64,000 bases of DNA from Streptomyces umbrinus (GTDB taxonomy: Bacteria; Actinomycetota; Actinomycetes; Streptomycetales; Streptomycetaceae), in assembly GCF_030817415.1 (NCBI RefSeq), contig NZ_JAUSZI010000002.1, positions 5,456,001 through 5,520,000 on the forward strand, read 5' to 3'. This document shows, piece by piece, positions 34,474 through 46,187 of this stretch; the stretch's first letter is position 1, and each line of letters begins with the position of its first letter. Made by a program: the position numbers and the translations under genes. The notes beneath the pieces are model-generated. The model was not told where the DNA came from. It saw only the letters and a program-made list of their open reading frames with translations, and ran no database searches.

Positions 34474-36714
34474 ATGACCGCGCCCACCCCGCAAGCGCGC
34501 CCCACCCCTGATCGGCCGTCTCCGGCGCACCTCGGCGGGGAACGACCTCGCCTGCGTGCCGTCGTGCTCGCCCCGCTCCTGGCCGCCGTACCGGCGGCGC
34601 TCGCCGTCGGCGCCGCGGTCGCCCTGGCCCCCGCGTCGGTACGCGTGCCCCTCGCCTGGGGCGGCAGCGCGGGCGTCGTCCTGCTGTGCGCGGCCGTCGC
34701 CCTGGCGAGCCGCGCCATGGCGACGTCGCGATTACTCGTCCGCCGCCTCGAAGCGGTGTCCCAGGAGGCCGGCCGGCTGCTCCAGGAGCACGCCCGCCTC
34801 ACCGAGGAGTCGGCCCGCGAACGCGCGCGTCTGACCGACGACCACACCCGGGAACGCGCCCGCCTCGCCGAGCAGAACACCCACCAGAAGGTCCGCCTGG
34901 CCGCCGAACTCGACCGGGAGCGCGTCCGCCTCGGCGCAGAGCACGCGCGCGTGGCCGACGAACTGCGGCAGGCGAGAACCGAACGCGCCGCCGCGATCTC
35001 GGCGGCCGCCAACACCGCGGGACGGCTGCAGGCCCTGGCCACGAGCATGCTGGCCGATCTGCGTGCCATGGAGGAGCGGCACGCCGACGAGGACGTCCTC
35101 ACCGACCTCCTCCACCTCGACCACCGCACCGCCCAGGCGGGCCGTCTCGCCGACTCCGTCGCCGTCCTCGCGGGTGCGCGCTCGGGCCGCCGCTGGGCGC
35201 GGCCCATCGTCATGGAGTCGATCCTGCGCGGCGCGATGGGCCGTATCAGCGGCTACCAGCGCGTACGAGTGCACTCGTCGAGCGAGGCCGCCGTCGCCGG
35301 GCACGCCGCCGAGGGCGTGATGCACGCACTCGCCGAAATCCTCGACAACGCCGCGAACTTCTCGCCTCCGACGGCCGAAGTGCACGTCTACGTAGAGGAG
35401 GTTCCGGCCGGAGTCATCGTCTCCGTGGAGGACAGCGGGCTGGTGATGGGCGAGGTGCAGCTGCGCCGCGCCGAACGCGCCGTCTCCGGCGAGGAGGCTG
35501 AACTCGGCGGCCTCAGCGGCACCCGGCTCGGCCTCGCGGTCGTCGGCCGCCTCTCCCGGAAGTACGGCCTGAAGGTCTCCTTCCGCCCCTCCGCACGCGG
35601 CGGCACGGGCGTCCTGGTGCTCATTCCCCAGGACATCCTCGCGAGCCCGGCCTCGACGGCGACGCCTCCGTCTACGCCTACGTCGACGCAGGCTCCGACT
35701 TGGACGCCCACTTCGGCTTCGACGTCGGCTTCCGGTTCAACGTGGGCTTCCGCTTCGACGTCGGCTTCGGTGCCTACTTCGGCCTCGACGTCGGCTTCGA
35801 GGCCGACTTCGACGAATGGCTCGGCTCCGGAGGCTGCACCGACGTCGGCTTGGGGTTCGGCGTCGGCGCCTGCCGCGGAGCCGACGTCGGCTTCGGCTTC
35901 CGCTTCGGATCAGACGCCGGCTTCCGACCCGGCTTCGGGTACAAGTGGCGGTGCGGGTGCGGGTACGAGTGGCGGTACAAGTGCGGGTGCTGGTACGGAT
36001 GCCGCATCGGCTGCAGCACCGGCCACGGGCTTCACTTCGCCCCCGGCGCCGCCCCTGAGCCACGTACCGCCCGTGCCCCACGTACCGACGGCCACCCCGG
36101 CCTCGGCACCGGGCCCGGCCGTGGCCTGGGTCCAGATTCCGGCCGCGCATGACGCCTCTGAGACCCGTGGCACCCACGGGACCCACGGAACCCATGGCGC
36201 CAGCGACACTCACGCCGCTCACGCCGCCCGTCACGCCCGCGAGCCCGAGGCGTCCGACCCGGCGCCGCAGTCCTGGCCGCAGCCCCAGCCCTGGCCCCGC
36301 CCCCAGGAGTCGTACGCCGCCGCGCACGCCCGCTCCGACCTGGACCCGGAGCCCGTGCCGACCCATGGCTCCCCGCTCCAGCCCGTGGTCGCCGACCCCC
36401 TCGTCACCCTCCCCAAGCGCCGCCGGGGCCGAACCCTCGCGGAGGCGGAGGCCGAAGTGGAGGCCCAGCGCTCGCGCACCCGGCCGCCGACCGCGCTCGA
36501 GAACCCCGACGGATCCAACGGATCCGACGGCTCCGGCACCCCTTACTCCTCCTACTCCCCGGAGGCCCCCGGCTCCGCGCCCGACGACGTGATGACCCGC
36601 GCCGCCCGCTTCAGCAGTTTCCGCCAAGCCGTCCGAGGGACGTCGGCGGAGGAGCCCGTACAAGCCCGTACGAGCCCTGCCACCTCCCACCCGGAAAGCG
36701 ACCCCACTTCATGA
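34474..36714 (+). CDS. cvnA: conservon sensor-kinase-like protein CvnA
   Basis: 746 residues from ATG 34474. N-terminal two hydrophobic helices (~residues 25-45, 55-75), then a long charged coiled coil (80-190, ARERARLTDDHTRERARLAE). The HATPase domain has HALAEILDNAANFSPP (N box) and LGLAVVGRLSRKYGL (G2). The G1 segment reads VEDSGLVMGE, so the second Gly of the usual DxGxG is Val. The C-terminal ~350 residues are low-complexity T/S/A then H/P-rich. CvnA acts with the B, C and D proteins at the membrane. The stop overlaps the cvnB start. Confidence 0.88.
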   Translation: MTAPTPQARPTPDRPSPAHLGGERPRLRAVVLAPLLAAVPAALAVGAAVALAPASVRVPLAWGGSAGVVLLCAAVALASRAMATSRLLVRRLEAVSQEAGRLLQEHARLTEESARERARLTDDHTRERARLAEQNTHQKVRLAAELDRERVRLGAEHARVADELRQARTERAAAISAAANTAGRLQALATSMLADLRAMEERHADEDVLTDLLHLDHRTAQAGRLADSVAVLAGARSGRRWARPIVMESILRGAMGRISGYQRVRVHSSSEAAVAGHAAEGVMHALAEILDNAANFSPPTAEVHVYVEEVPAGVIVSVEDSGLVMGEVQLRRAERAVSGEEAELGGLSGTRLGLAVVGRLSRKYGLKVSFRPSARGGTGVLVLIPQDILASPASTATPPSTPTSTQAPTWTPTSASTSASGSTWASASTSASVPTSASTSASRPTSTNGSAPEAAPTSAWGSASAPAAEPTSASASASDQTPASDPASGTSGGAGAGTSGGTSAGAGTDAASAAAPATGFTSPPAPPLSHVPPVPHVPTATPASAPGPAVAWVQIPAAHDASETRGTHGTHGTHGASDTHAAHAARHAREPEASDPAPQSWPQPQPWPRPQESYAAAHARSDLDPEPVPTHGSPLQPVVADPLVTLPKRRRGRTLAEAEAEVEAQRSRTRPPTALENPDGSNGSDGSGTPYSSYSPEAPGSAPDDVMTRAARFSSFRQAVRGTSAEEPVQARTSPATSHPESDPTS
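35649..36020. repeat. imperfect hexamer-rich repeat coding Thr/Ser/Ala tail
   Basis: A run of variants of TCGACGTCGGCTTC encodes TSASTSAS-type repeats in cvnA. It is likely length-variable between strains. A shifted reading gives DVGF repeats, which is an artefact of the periodicity. Confidence 0.7.
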
Positions 36715-37229
36715 CCGGCCCCACCGGCCCCACCGGCAGCACGGCAACGGCCGCCGTCGCCGCATCGGCGTCCGCCTCCACCACCTCCTACTCCTCCGCC
36801 TCCGCCTCCGCCTCCACCGAGGAGAAGCTGACCTGGCTCATGCAGGGCATGCTGGCGCGCACCCCCGGCGCCCGGCACGCGCTCGTGCTCTCCCGGGACG
36901 GCCTGAAGCTGTGTCGTACGCCGGAACTCTCCGTCGACCAGGCCGACCAGCTCGCCGCCATCGCCGCCGGTATCCAGTCGCTGTCCCACGGGGCGTCCAT
37001 GGAGTTCGGGGACGGCACCGGGGGCGTACGGTCGGCGATGGCCGAGTTCTACGGCGGGGTCCTGTTCATCGTGGAGGCGGGCGAGGGCGCGCACTTGGCC
37101 CTGGTCACGGCCGAGGAGGCGGACCCGGGGCTCGTCGGGCACAACATGGCCGAACTCGTGGAACAGCTCGGCGAACACCTGAGTTCACAGCCTCGTACGT
37201 CACTGAGCGCGCAGCCACGCACGTCATGA
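36711..37229 (+). CDS. cvnB: conservon roadblock/LC7-domain protein CvnB
   Basis: 172 residues. A Ser/Ala-rich leader of ~35 residues, then the roadblock fold: EEKLTWLMQGMLARTPGARH, ALVLSRDGLKLC, AAIAAGIQSLSHG, GVLFIVEAGEGAHLALVTAE. Roadblock proteins serve as scaffolds or GTPase-activating partners for the CvnD GTPase. ATGA overlap with cvnA. Its C-terminus carries QPRTS twice (SSQPRTSLSAQPRTS). Confidence 0.9.
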   Translation: MTGPTGPTGSTATAAVAASASASTTSYSSASASASTEEKLTWLMQGMLARTPGARHALVLSRDGLKLCRTPELSVDQADQLAAIAAGIQSLSHGASMEFGDGTGGVRSAMAEFYGGVLFIVEAGEGAHLALVTAEEADPGLVGHNMAELVEQLGEHLSSQPRTSLSAQPRTS

Positions 37230-37582
37230 GCCGGCCGGGCAGGGACGACGCGCCCGACCGGCTCTACACCGTCACGCAGGGACGCAGCCGGTCCACGCCC
37301 GGAACCCCGTTCGATCTGGTGACCCTGGTCGTCGCCGAGTGCGACGCGGTCCCCGGCATGCAGTCGGAGCACGCGGCGATCCTGCGCCTCGCCGAACGGC
37401 CCACCGCCGTCGCGGAGGTCGCCGCGGAACTGCGGCTGCCGGTCAGCATCACGAAGATCCTGCTCTCCGACCTCCTCGCCGAGGGCCGCGTCAGCGCCCG
37501 CCACCCGCGCAGGGCCGCAATCGCCGGCCGCCCCGATCCCGACATCCTGGAGCAGGTGCTCGTTGGACTCCGCAACCTCTGA
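37226..37582 (+). CDS. cvnC: conservon DUF742 protein CvnC
   Basis: 118 residues, ATG overlapping the cvnB stop. DUF742 features: RLYTVTQGRSR, FDLVTLVVAE, then a winged-helix-like part (AILRLAERPTAVAEVAAELR, VSITKILLSDLLAEGRVSAR) and the conserved end DPDILEQVLVGLRNL. It possibly binds DNA or partners within the conservon complex. It overlaps cvnD by 20 bp. Confidence 0.9.
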   Translation: MSRPGRDDAPDRLYTVTQGRSRSTPGTPFDLVTLVVAECDAVPGMQSEHAAILRLAERPTAVAEVAAELRLPVSITKILLSDLLAEGRVSARHPRRAAIAGRPDPDILEQVLVGLRNL

Positions 37583-38351
37583 ACCAACCGCCGACGCCCG
37601 TACGCCCGACGCCCATGCGGCAGAGGACCGTGCGCCGGAGGACCCTGCACCCGAGGACCGTGCACCCGAGGTTCGTACGCCGCTGGAGGCGTCCGCCGAC
37701 AACGGGCTGAAGATCGTGGTCGTGGGCGGTTTCGGCGTCGGCAAGACGACGATGATCCACTCGGTGAGCGAGATCCGCCCTCTCAGCACCGAGGAGACGA
37801 TCACGGGGGCCGGCGGGACGGTCGACGACGTCAGCGCGGTGCCCGGCAAGTCCCGGACGACCGTCGCCTTCGACTTCGGCCGCATCACGCTCAGCGCGCG
37901 CACCGTGCTCTACCTCTTCGGCGCGCCCGGTCAGGAGCGCTTCTGGTACCTCTGGGACCGGCTCTTCACCGGCGCGCTCGGTGCGGTCGTCCTCGTCGAC
38001 ACCCGCCGCATCGACGACTCCTGGTACGCCATCGACCGGCTCGAACGCCTCGGTACGCCGTTCATCGTCGCCCGCAACGACTTCGGCGGCCCCGCCCACA
38101 CACCCGAGCAGGTCCGCGACGCCCTCGACCTCGCCCCGCACATCCCGCTCGTCGACTGCGACGCACGCTCCCGCGACTCCGGCAAGCGTGTCCTGATCAC
38201 CCTCATCGAGCACATCAAGAGCCTGTACCTCGCCGAGGACCCGCAGGTCATCGAGAGGGTGCGGGCCGCCAGGAGCCCGTACGCAGCCGAGGGCGCCGCC
38301 GGTACGCCGCAGGACCAAGCCACCGCACCCACGCAGGAGTTGGCCCGGTGA
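37563..38351 (+). CDS. cvnD: conservon small GTPase CvnD
   Basis: 262 residues from TTG 37563. N-terminal acidic Pro-rich repeats (PEDPAPEDRAPE). P-loop GGFGVGKTTMIHSVSE near residue 55, switch region ETITGAGGTVDD, LYLFGAPGQERFWYLW (G3 variant) and ARNDF in place of NKxD. This is the usual Ras/Mgl-like conservon GTPase, expected to cycle nucleotides at the inner membrane with CvnA-C. The stop overlaps the P450 start. Confidence 0.92.
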   Translation: MDSATSEPTADARTPDAHAAEDRAPEDPAPEDRAPEVRTPLEASADNGLKIVVVGGFGVGKTTMIHSVSEIRPLSTEETITGAGGTVDDVSAVPGKSRTTVAFDFGRITLSARTVLYLFGAPGQERFWYLWDRLFTGALGAVVLVDTRRIDDSWYAIDRLERLGTPFIVARNDFGGPAHTPEQVRDALDLAPHIPLVDCDARSRDSGKRVLITLIEHIKSLYLAEDPQVIERVRAARSPYAAEGAAGTPQDQATAPTQELAR

Positions 38352-39622
38352 ACCCCGGCGATCCCGCCCCCGTGCGCCTCAACGGGCCCCGGTTCCTGGC
38401 CGAACCCGCCGAGCTGTACCGGGAGTTGAGGCGCGAGCACGGTGCCGTGGCGTCGGTGCTGCTCGACGGGGACATCCCGGCCTGGCTCGTGCTCGGCTAC
38501 CGCGAACTGCATCAAGTCACCGGGGATCCCGTGCTGTTCAGCCGCGACTCCGGCCTCTGGAACCAGTGGGACCGGGTACCCGACGACTGGCCGTTGCTGC
38601 CGGTGATCGGCCGCGGGCAGCCGTCCATCCTCTACACCGTCGGCGAACGCCATCGCGAGCGTGCGGCGATGGTCAGCGACGCCCTCGAAGCCGTCGACGC
38701 CTTCGAACTGCGTACCCTCGCCGAGCGGTTCGCCGACGAACTGATCGACGCGGTGTGCGCCAAGGGCGCGACGGACCTGGTCGCGGACTACGCGGCCCTG
38801 CTCCCCGTACGCGTCCTGGCCACCCTCTACGGCTTCGCCGACGAACAGGGCCCCGGACTCGTCGCCGCCCTGAACGACATGGTCGACGGCCACGAGGGCG
38901 CCATCGCCGGGCAGTTGCACGTGGCCGCCGCCATGGCCCACCTGGTGGCGGCCCGGGCGGCGCGCCCCGCGGACGACGTGGTCAGCCGAATGCTCGCGCG
39001 GGGACACACGGGAGGACACACGGGAGGCCCTGGTGGAGGGGCCGCGGGCGGCTTCACACACGAGGAGATCACCCAGGACCTGATGGTCATGATGGCCGCG
39101 GGGCACCAGCCGACCGCCGACTGGATCGGCAACTCGCTGCGGCTGATGCTCACGGACGAGCGGTTCGCGGCCTCGCTCTTCGGCGGGCGGCGCAGCGTCG
39201 CCGAGGCGATGAACGAGGTGCTGTGGGAGGACACGCCCACGCAGAACGTGGCCGGCCGCTGGGCCGCCCGCGACACGCGGCTCGGGGGTCGGGCCGTACG
39301 CGCCGGTGACCTCCTGCTCCTCGGCCTCCAGGCCGCCAACCACGATCCACAGGTCCGCACCCACAGCTCCGCCCTCACCGGCGGCAACAGCGCACACTTC
39401 TCCTTCGGCCACGGCGAACACCGCTGCCCGTTCCCGGCCCAGGAAATCGCGGAGGTCATCGCCCGCACAGCCATCGAGGTAGTCCTGGACCGCCTCCCGG
39501 ACATAGACCTGGCCATCCCCGCCAAGTCCCTCACCCGCCGCCCCTCCCCCTGGCTACGAGGCCTGACCTCCCTCCCGGTCCGCTTCACTCCGGCCCCACC
39601 GGTCGGCGCCGCGCGCGCATAG
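38348..39622 (+). CDS. cytochrome P450, CYP157-like without the ExxR motif
   Basis: 424 residues. Heme loop FSFGHGEHRCPF with Cys360. The I helix reads MMAAGHQPTADWIG. The K helix is NEVLWEDTP: Glu290-Val-Leu-Trp293, so the Arg of ExxR is Trp. This departure is known in the CYP157 family, which is typically encoded in conservons. There is a Gly-rich insertion near 219-235 (GHTGGHTGGPGG). Start overlaps cvnD. The substrate and redox partner are unknown. Confidence 0.9.
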   Translation: MNPGDPAPVRLNGPRFLAEPAELYRELRREHGAVASVLLDGDIPAWLVLGYRELHQVTGDPVLFSRDSGLWNQWDRVPDDWPLLPVIGRGQPSILYTVGERHRERAAMVSDALEAVDAFELRTLAERFADELIDAVCAKGATDLVADYAALLPVRVLATLYGFADEQGPGLVAALNDMVDGHEGAIAGQLHVAAAMAHLVAARAARPADDVVSRMLARGHTGGHTGGPGGGAAGGFTHEEITQDLMVMMAAGHQPTADWIGNSLRLMLTDERFAASLFGGRRSVAEAMNEVLWEDTPTQNVAGRWAARDTRLGGRAVRAGDLLLLGLQAANHDPQVRTHSSALTGGNSAHFSFGHGEHRCPFPAQEIAEVIARTAIEVVLDRLPDIDLAIPAKSLTRRPSPWLRGLTSLPVRFTPAPPVGAARA

Positions 39623-41083
<1,461 letters not shown>

Positions 41084-41112
41084 CCGGTCAGGGTCCCCCC
41101 GACTCCTTCGGC

Positions 41113-41156
41113 AAGGCCTGGTCCACCAGCGGTTGTTGGCTGGTGGACCAGGCCTT
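41113..41156 (+). terminator. serC terminator
   Basis: Perfect 18-bp stem (41113-41130 with 41139-41156, loop GGTTGTTG) followed by TTTT. Confidence 0.9.
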
Positions 41157-41223
41157 TTCCGTATCCCCAGCAGGTTCCGAAGCATCGGCCGGGCACCCGA
41201 CGACGCCGCTTCGCGATGCGTGA

Positions 41224-41805
41224 CACACCATCACCGCGGACGCGTTGTTCGCCTACCACCCGACCTTCATTCCGGGTCTGCTGCAGACAGAGGACTACAC
41301 CCGCGCCCTGCTGGAGAAGCGGAACTCACCCGAGCGTCTCGACGCCATCGTCGGCCTGCGCGGCGAGCGCCAGGAACGACTGCTGCGCGGGGACGAGAAG
41401 CCGGAACTGAACTTTCTGGTGGACGAGGCCGCGCTGCGCCGCTGGATCGGTGGACCGACCGTGATGCGCGCCCAGCTCGAATACGTGAAGGCCGCGGCGG
41501 AACACCCCCATGTCACCTTGGGCGTGGTGCCATTCACCGTCGGCGACCACCCGGTGCTGCGCAGTGGATCGATCGCACTGACCTTCACGGATGACGACGA
41601 CGTGCTGTTCTCGGAGACTGCGAGCGGCGCTTTCACCACCCGGAACGACCAGTCGGTCGTCGACAACTACCTGACCGATTTCCAGAACTCCCGCACCGGA
41701 GCCCTCTTCGGGGACCGGATGACCGCCTTCATCGACGAGATCATCGCGCAATACCCGAACGGCCTCGCCGATATTTCGACAGGCCTGCCGGACAGCCCGT
41801 CCTAG
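41224..41805 (+). pseudogene. 5'-truncated XRE/DUF5753 regulator
   Basis: The frame opens just after a TGA (41221-41223) and begins directly in the DUF5753 domain: ALFAYHPTFIPGLLQTEDYT, then ERLLRGDEKPELNFLVDEAA and YLTDFQNSRTGALFGDRMTA. The usual ~90-residue HTH is missing, and the best start is a TTG (41245) without ribosome site. In intact relatives the HTH binds DNA and a DUF397 partner is encoded next door. Here none follows on this strand. Probably a remnant. Confidence 0.75.
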
Positions 41806-41857
41806 TAGGAAGCGACATCCCCACTGGCAACAGTCGGGCAGAGACCGGGAGAGACCC

Positions 41858-42406
41858 GTGACGGGGTTCTTCACATGGATACGGGACCAACGGGTACGGC
41901 TCAGCGAGCGATTCGCCCTGCCCGAGCAAGGACCGGCTCGACAGCCCGGCGACGACCCGGACACGGATGATGTCGAAGTTCCCCCGCCCGCTCTCCTCGG
42001 CCCACCGCCGCTGACGGGCCGCCCACCGACCTGGCGCGACCTGATACGTGACGTCCTGTACGTGGACGCCGCACAGATCAACTTCCGCAGGACAAGCCTC
42101 TGGCTGGTGTTTCTGCTACCGGTGGCAGCCATCGTTGTGTGGGTGGTGGCGATGCTGCTCTCCGCCCTCACTCGCGCCGTCGACCCGGACGCGGCCACCC
42201 CCTCCATCCTTCAACTGGTATGGAGCATCGTCGGCTTGAGCGGCCTGACTGGCGGCTTCTGGACATGGCTTCGAATACGAGCGCGGCGTCAGGAGCAACT
42301 CCCCAACCCGCCGCCCATCGATCCAGCCCCTACCGATCCGGCGGCCGGTACTGGTCGGCAGGAGCCCGGGCCACAAGGTGCGGAAACCGGCGAGCCGCAG
42401 CCGTAG
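41858..42406 (+). CDS. hypothetical membrane protein
   Basis: 182 residues. The N-terminus is polar (MTGFFTWIRDQRVRLSERFA), residues ~83-105 form a strong helix (LWLVFLLPVAAIVVWVVAML), a second helix is at ~118-135 (LQLVWSIVGLSGLTGGFW), and the tail is Pro-rich. No family recognised. It lies 52 bp after the DUF5753 remnant and may have been in the same unit. Its last 77 bp overlap a convergent ORF. Confidence 0.6.
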   Translation: MTGFFTWIRDQRVRLSERFALPEQGPARQPGDDPDTDDVEVPPPALLGPPPLTGRPPTWRDLIRDVLYVDAAQINFRRTSLWLVFLLPVAAIVVWVVAMLLSALTRAVDPDAATPSILQLVWSIVGLSGLTGGFWTWLRIRARRQEQLPNPPPIDPAPTDPAAGTGRQEPGPQGAETGEPQP

Positions 42407-42641
42407 CCCCGCGATCAAGAAGCAGCCCCGCACCCGCCGCGGTGAGCGCGCCGACAACTGCCCAGACCCAGGGGCGGGCCTCGGAGGCAACAGTGAACGA
42501 CAGGAGTACCCCTGCCGTGGTCGCTGTGCCGCCGGCTAATACACAGAGGACCACCATTACGACAGCGAGCGGCAATAGAGGCTTCGGCCCGCCTGTTTCC
42601 GCATTCCGCATCGCATGCGGTGGTCCGGTGGAATCCCCCAT
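42330..42641 (-). CDS. hypothetical small membrane protein
   Basis: 103 residues from ATG 42641 (GGGGACG just upstream). Two hydrophobic helices (LLPLAVVMVVLCVLAGG and WVWAVVGALTAAGAGLLL), then a basic tail. It follows the DUF397 gene on the same strand. It overlaps the convergent membrane-protein gene by 77 bp, so at least one of the two ends may be wrong. Confidence 0.5.
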   Translation of the reverse strand: MGDSTGPPHAMRNAETGGPKPLLPLAVVMVVLCVLAGGTATTAGVLLSFTVASEARPWVWAVVGALTAAGAGLLLDRGATAAARRFPHLVARAPADQYRPPDR

Positions 42642-42767
42642 CACGTCCCCAGCCAGTCTTCCTTGGCGCCTCTGGTGGTGCTCTGGATGCTGTGTCGCCG
42701 AGAGCCCCAATCGAACCACATGCACCTCCCGCCCCGTCGGCCCCCTACGTCGAAGGCCGAAAATCAC

Positions 42768-42977
42768 TCATCTCACGGTCGGGTCCGGATACCGCCTGCA
42801 TAAGTTGTGCAGGAAGTTACTCCAAGTCGCGGGGCAGAATGCCACGTTCGGCCCAGTTGGACGCTTGGAGTCACGGACTCGGACCCCTCCCCCCTCGAAG
42901 GCGACTTCGACACAATCATCCGGGTCGGAGGCGCTGCTTTTGCGCCAGATGAGCACAGGAAGGTCCTCATCGGCCAC
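42768..42977 (-). CDS. orphan DUF397 protein
   Basis: 69 residues from GTG 42977, with GAGGGAG 6 nt upstream. Family signature: [33 protein letters not shown] and [12 protein letters not shown]397 proteins act as partners or antitoxin-like counterparts of XRE/DUF5753 regulators. No such regulator is adjacent on this strand. Upstream is a perfect inverted repeat GAGATAC-4-GTATCTC (43035-43052), a likely operator. Confidence 0.8.
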   Translation of the reverse strand: MADEDLPVLIWRKSSASDPDDCVEVAFEGGGVRVRDSKRPTGPNVAFCPATWSNFLHNLCRRYPDPTVR

Positions 42978-43538
42978 CCTCGACTCCCTCGCGCCACCAG
43001 GCAGGCGACCTCACTCCCCGAGCCATGCATGTCCGAGATACCCCCGTATCTCCCACTGTTGCTTCCTCCCGCACGCTAATGCATCGGCAGGAAGCTCCGC
43101 AGGGTGACGGCGGGAGCGGCCAGAGCACGTCACAACCGAGCCGTCGATCACTCAATCCTGCTCCTATTTTGTCACTATTCAGGTTAGGGTCTCCAAACTC
43201 CTGGGGCCTAGGCGGAAACCGGCCCAGGCGGCGCGGGCCGGCCCGCACGGGAAGACAGCACCCCGGCAGCCCGGCCGCTGGAACCTCCGTACCTCCAGAG
43301 AAACGACGGTCGGCCAGTCCGGTATGAGCTGCCAGGGCGACGAAGACTCTGGAGATCATCGCCATCCGGAGCGCGACCGCGAACAGACCGCCCGCCGCCT
43401 CCGGGTTGGGCACGGGCAGCCCGAGCCACACTCCGAGCCAGAGACGGCAAACGCATGGGCAAGGGCGGCCGGCACGGCAACCGTGCCGTGCCGGGCGCCC
43501 CAGTCTGTGGCAATGGCGCCCGTCTCATGCCGCACGGC
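42978..43538. other. 560-bp region: operator, permease remnant and cellulase 3' hairpin
   Basis: Contains the inverted repeat GAGATAC/GTATCTC (43035-43052), the decayed ABC-permease fragment (43278-43447) and a hairpin CGGCACGG/CCGTGCCG (43470-43488) that may terminate the cellulase transcript. No intact gene. Confidence 0.6.
43278..43447 (-). pseudogene. decayed partial copy of the ABC-2 permease gene
   Basis: 43312-43447 matches about 45514-45648 of the intact permease gene at roughly 85-90%, with an identical core AACAGACCGCCCGCCGCCTC and beyond. 43278-43292 matches 45336-45350. The 144-bp difference in offset shows an internal deletion. In the protein frame it still reads [20 protein letters not shown]. 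Same orientation as the intact gene, on the other side of the cellulase. Confidence 0.8.
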
Positions 43539-45320
<1,782 letters not shown>

Positions 45321-46187
45321 TTACTTGCTGAGCTTCTGGAACCTCCGTACCGCCAGCGGGACGAAGATCAGGGTGAGGACCAGCGGCCAGACGGCCGACA
45401 TCAGCAGCGCGTGCTGCTCGACCCACGAGTCGCCGCTGCCCACCGGCGTGCCGAACAGTTCGCGGGTGGCCGCGGCCGTCGACGAGATCGGGTTCCAGGC
45501 CGCCACATGGCCGAGCCAGTCCGGCATCAGCTGCGGGGCGACGAAGATGCTGGAGATCATCGTGAGCGGGAACGCGACCGCGAACAGACCGCCCGCCGCC
45601 TCCGGGTTGGGCACGAGCAGCCCGAGCCACACCCCGAGCCAGATCAGCGCGAACCGCAGCCACAGCAGCAGCGCGAAGGCCCCCAGGAAGCCGAAGCCGC
45701 CGTCGGGCCGCCAGCCCATGGCGACGGCGGTGAGCATCAGGATCGTCAACTCCGCGCAGGCGACGATGAGATCGGTGACCCCGCGCCCGGCGACGACCGC
45801 GGACGGCGCCATCGGCATGGAGCGGAACCGGTCGATGACGCCCTTCGTGGAGTCGTACACGACGAGCGTCGCGGTGTTGATGAACCCGAAGGCCATCGTC
45901 ATCACGAACATGCCGGGCATCAGGAAGTCCCGGTAGTCGCCGCCGCCCGGCACCTTCATCGCACTGCCGAACACGTACCCGTACAGCAGCACCGACAGGA
46001 TCGGGAAGCCCAACTGCCAGGCGATGTTGATGGGTTGGCGCTGGTAGTGGGTGAGCCCGCGCCGGACGACGTTCCAGCAGTCGGCGAGCACCCAGTACGC
46101 GCGGCCGTGGTCGCTCTGCGCGGCCGGGGCCGGGGCTGGGCCGTCCGGTCCGGGGGTGACCTGTGCGGTCGGGTCGAGGGTGGTCAT
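45321..46187 (-). CDS. DrrB-type ABC-2 permease
   Basis: 288 residues. Six helices; family marks [58 protein letters not shown] and [20 protein letters not shown]. These are typical of DrrB daunorubicin-resistance-type exporters. The start overlaps the ATPase stop by 4 bp. A partial duplicate lies at 43278-43447. It probably pumps a hydrophobic drug or lipid. Confidence 0.9.
   Translation of the reverse strand: MTTLDPTAQVTPGPDGPAPAPAAQSDHGRAYWVLADCWNVVRRGLTHYQRQPINIAWQLGFPILSVLLYGYVFGSAMKVPGGGDYRDFLMPGMFVMTMAFGFINTATLVVYDSTKGVIDRFRSMPMAPSAVVAGRGVTDLIVACAELTILMLTAVAMGWRPDGGFGFLGAFALLLWLRFALIWLGVWLGLLVPNPEAAGGLFAVAFPLTMISSIFVAPQLMPDWLGHVAAWNPISSTAAATRELFGTPVGSGDSWVEQHALLMSAVWPLVLTLIFVPLAVRRFQKLSK

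Noticed and set aside
35700..36152. ORF with DVGF repeats
   Set aside because: It is a shifted reading of the Thr/Ser/Ala repeat in cvnA. The cvnA frame continues on both sides.
42967..43431. 154-codon ORF starting in permease-like sequence
   Set aside because: Only its first part resembles the ABC permease, and the rest is non-coding DNA. It is listed as a remnant instead.
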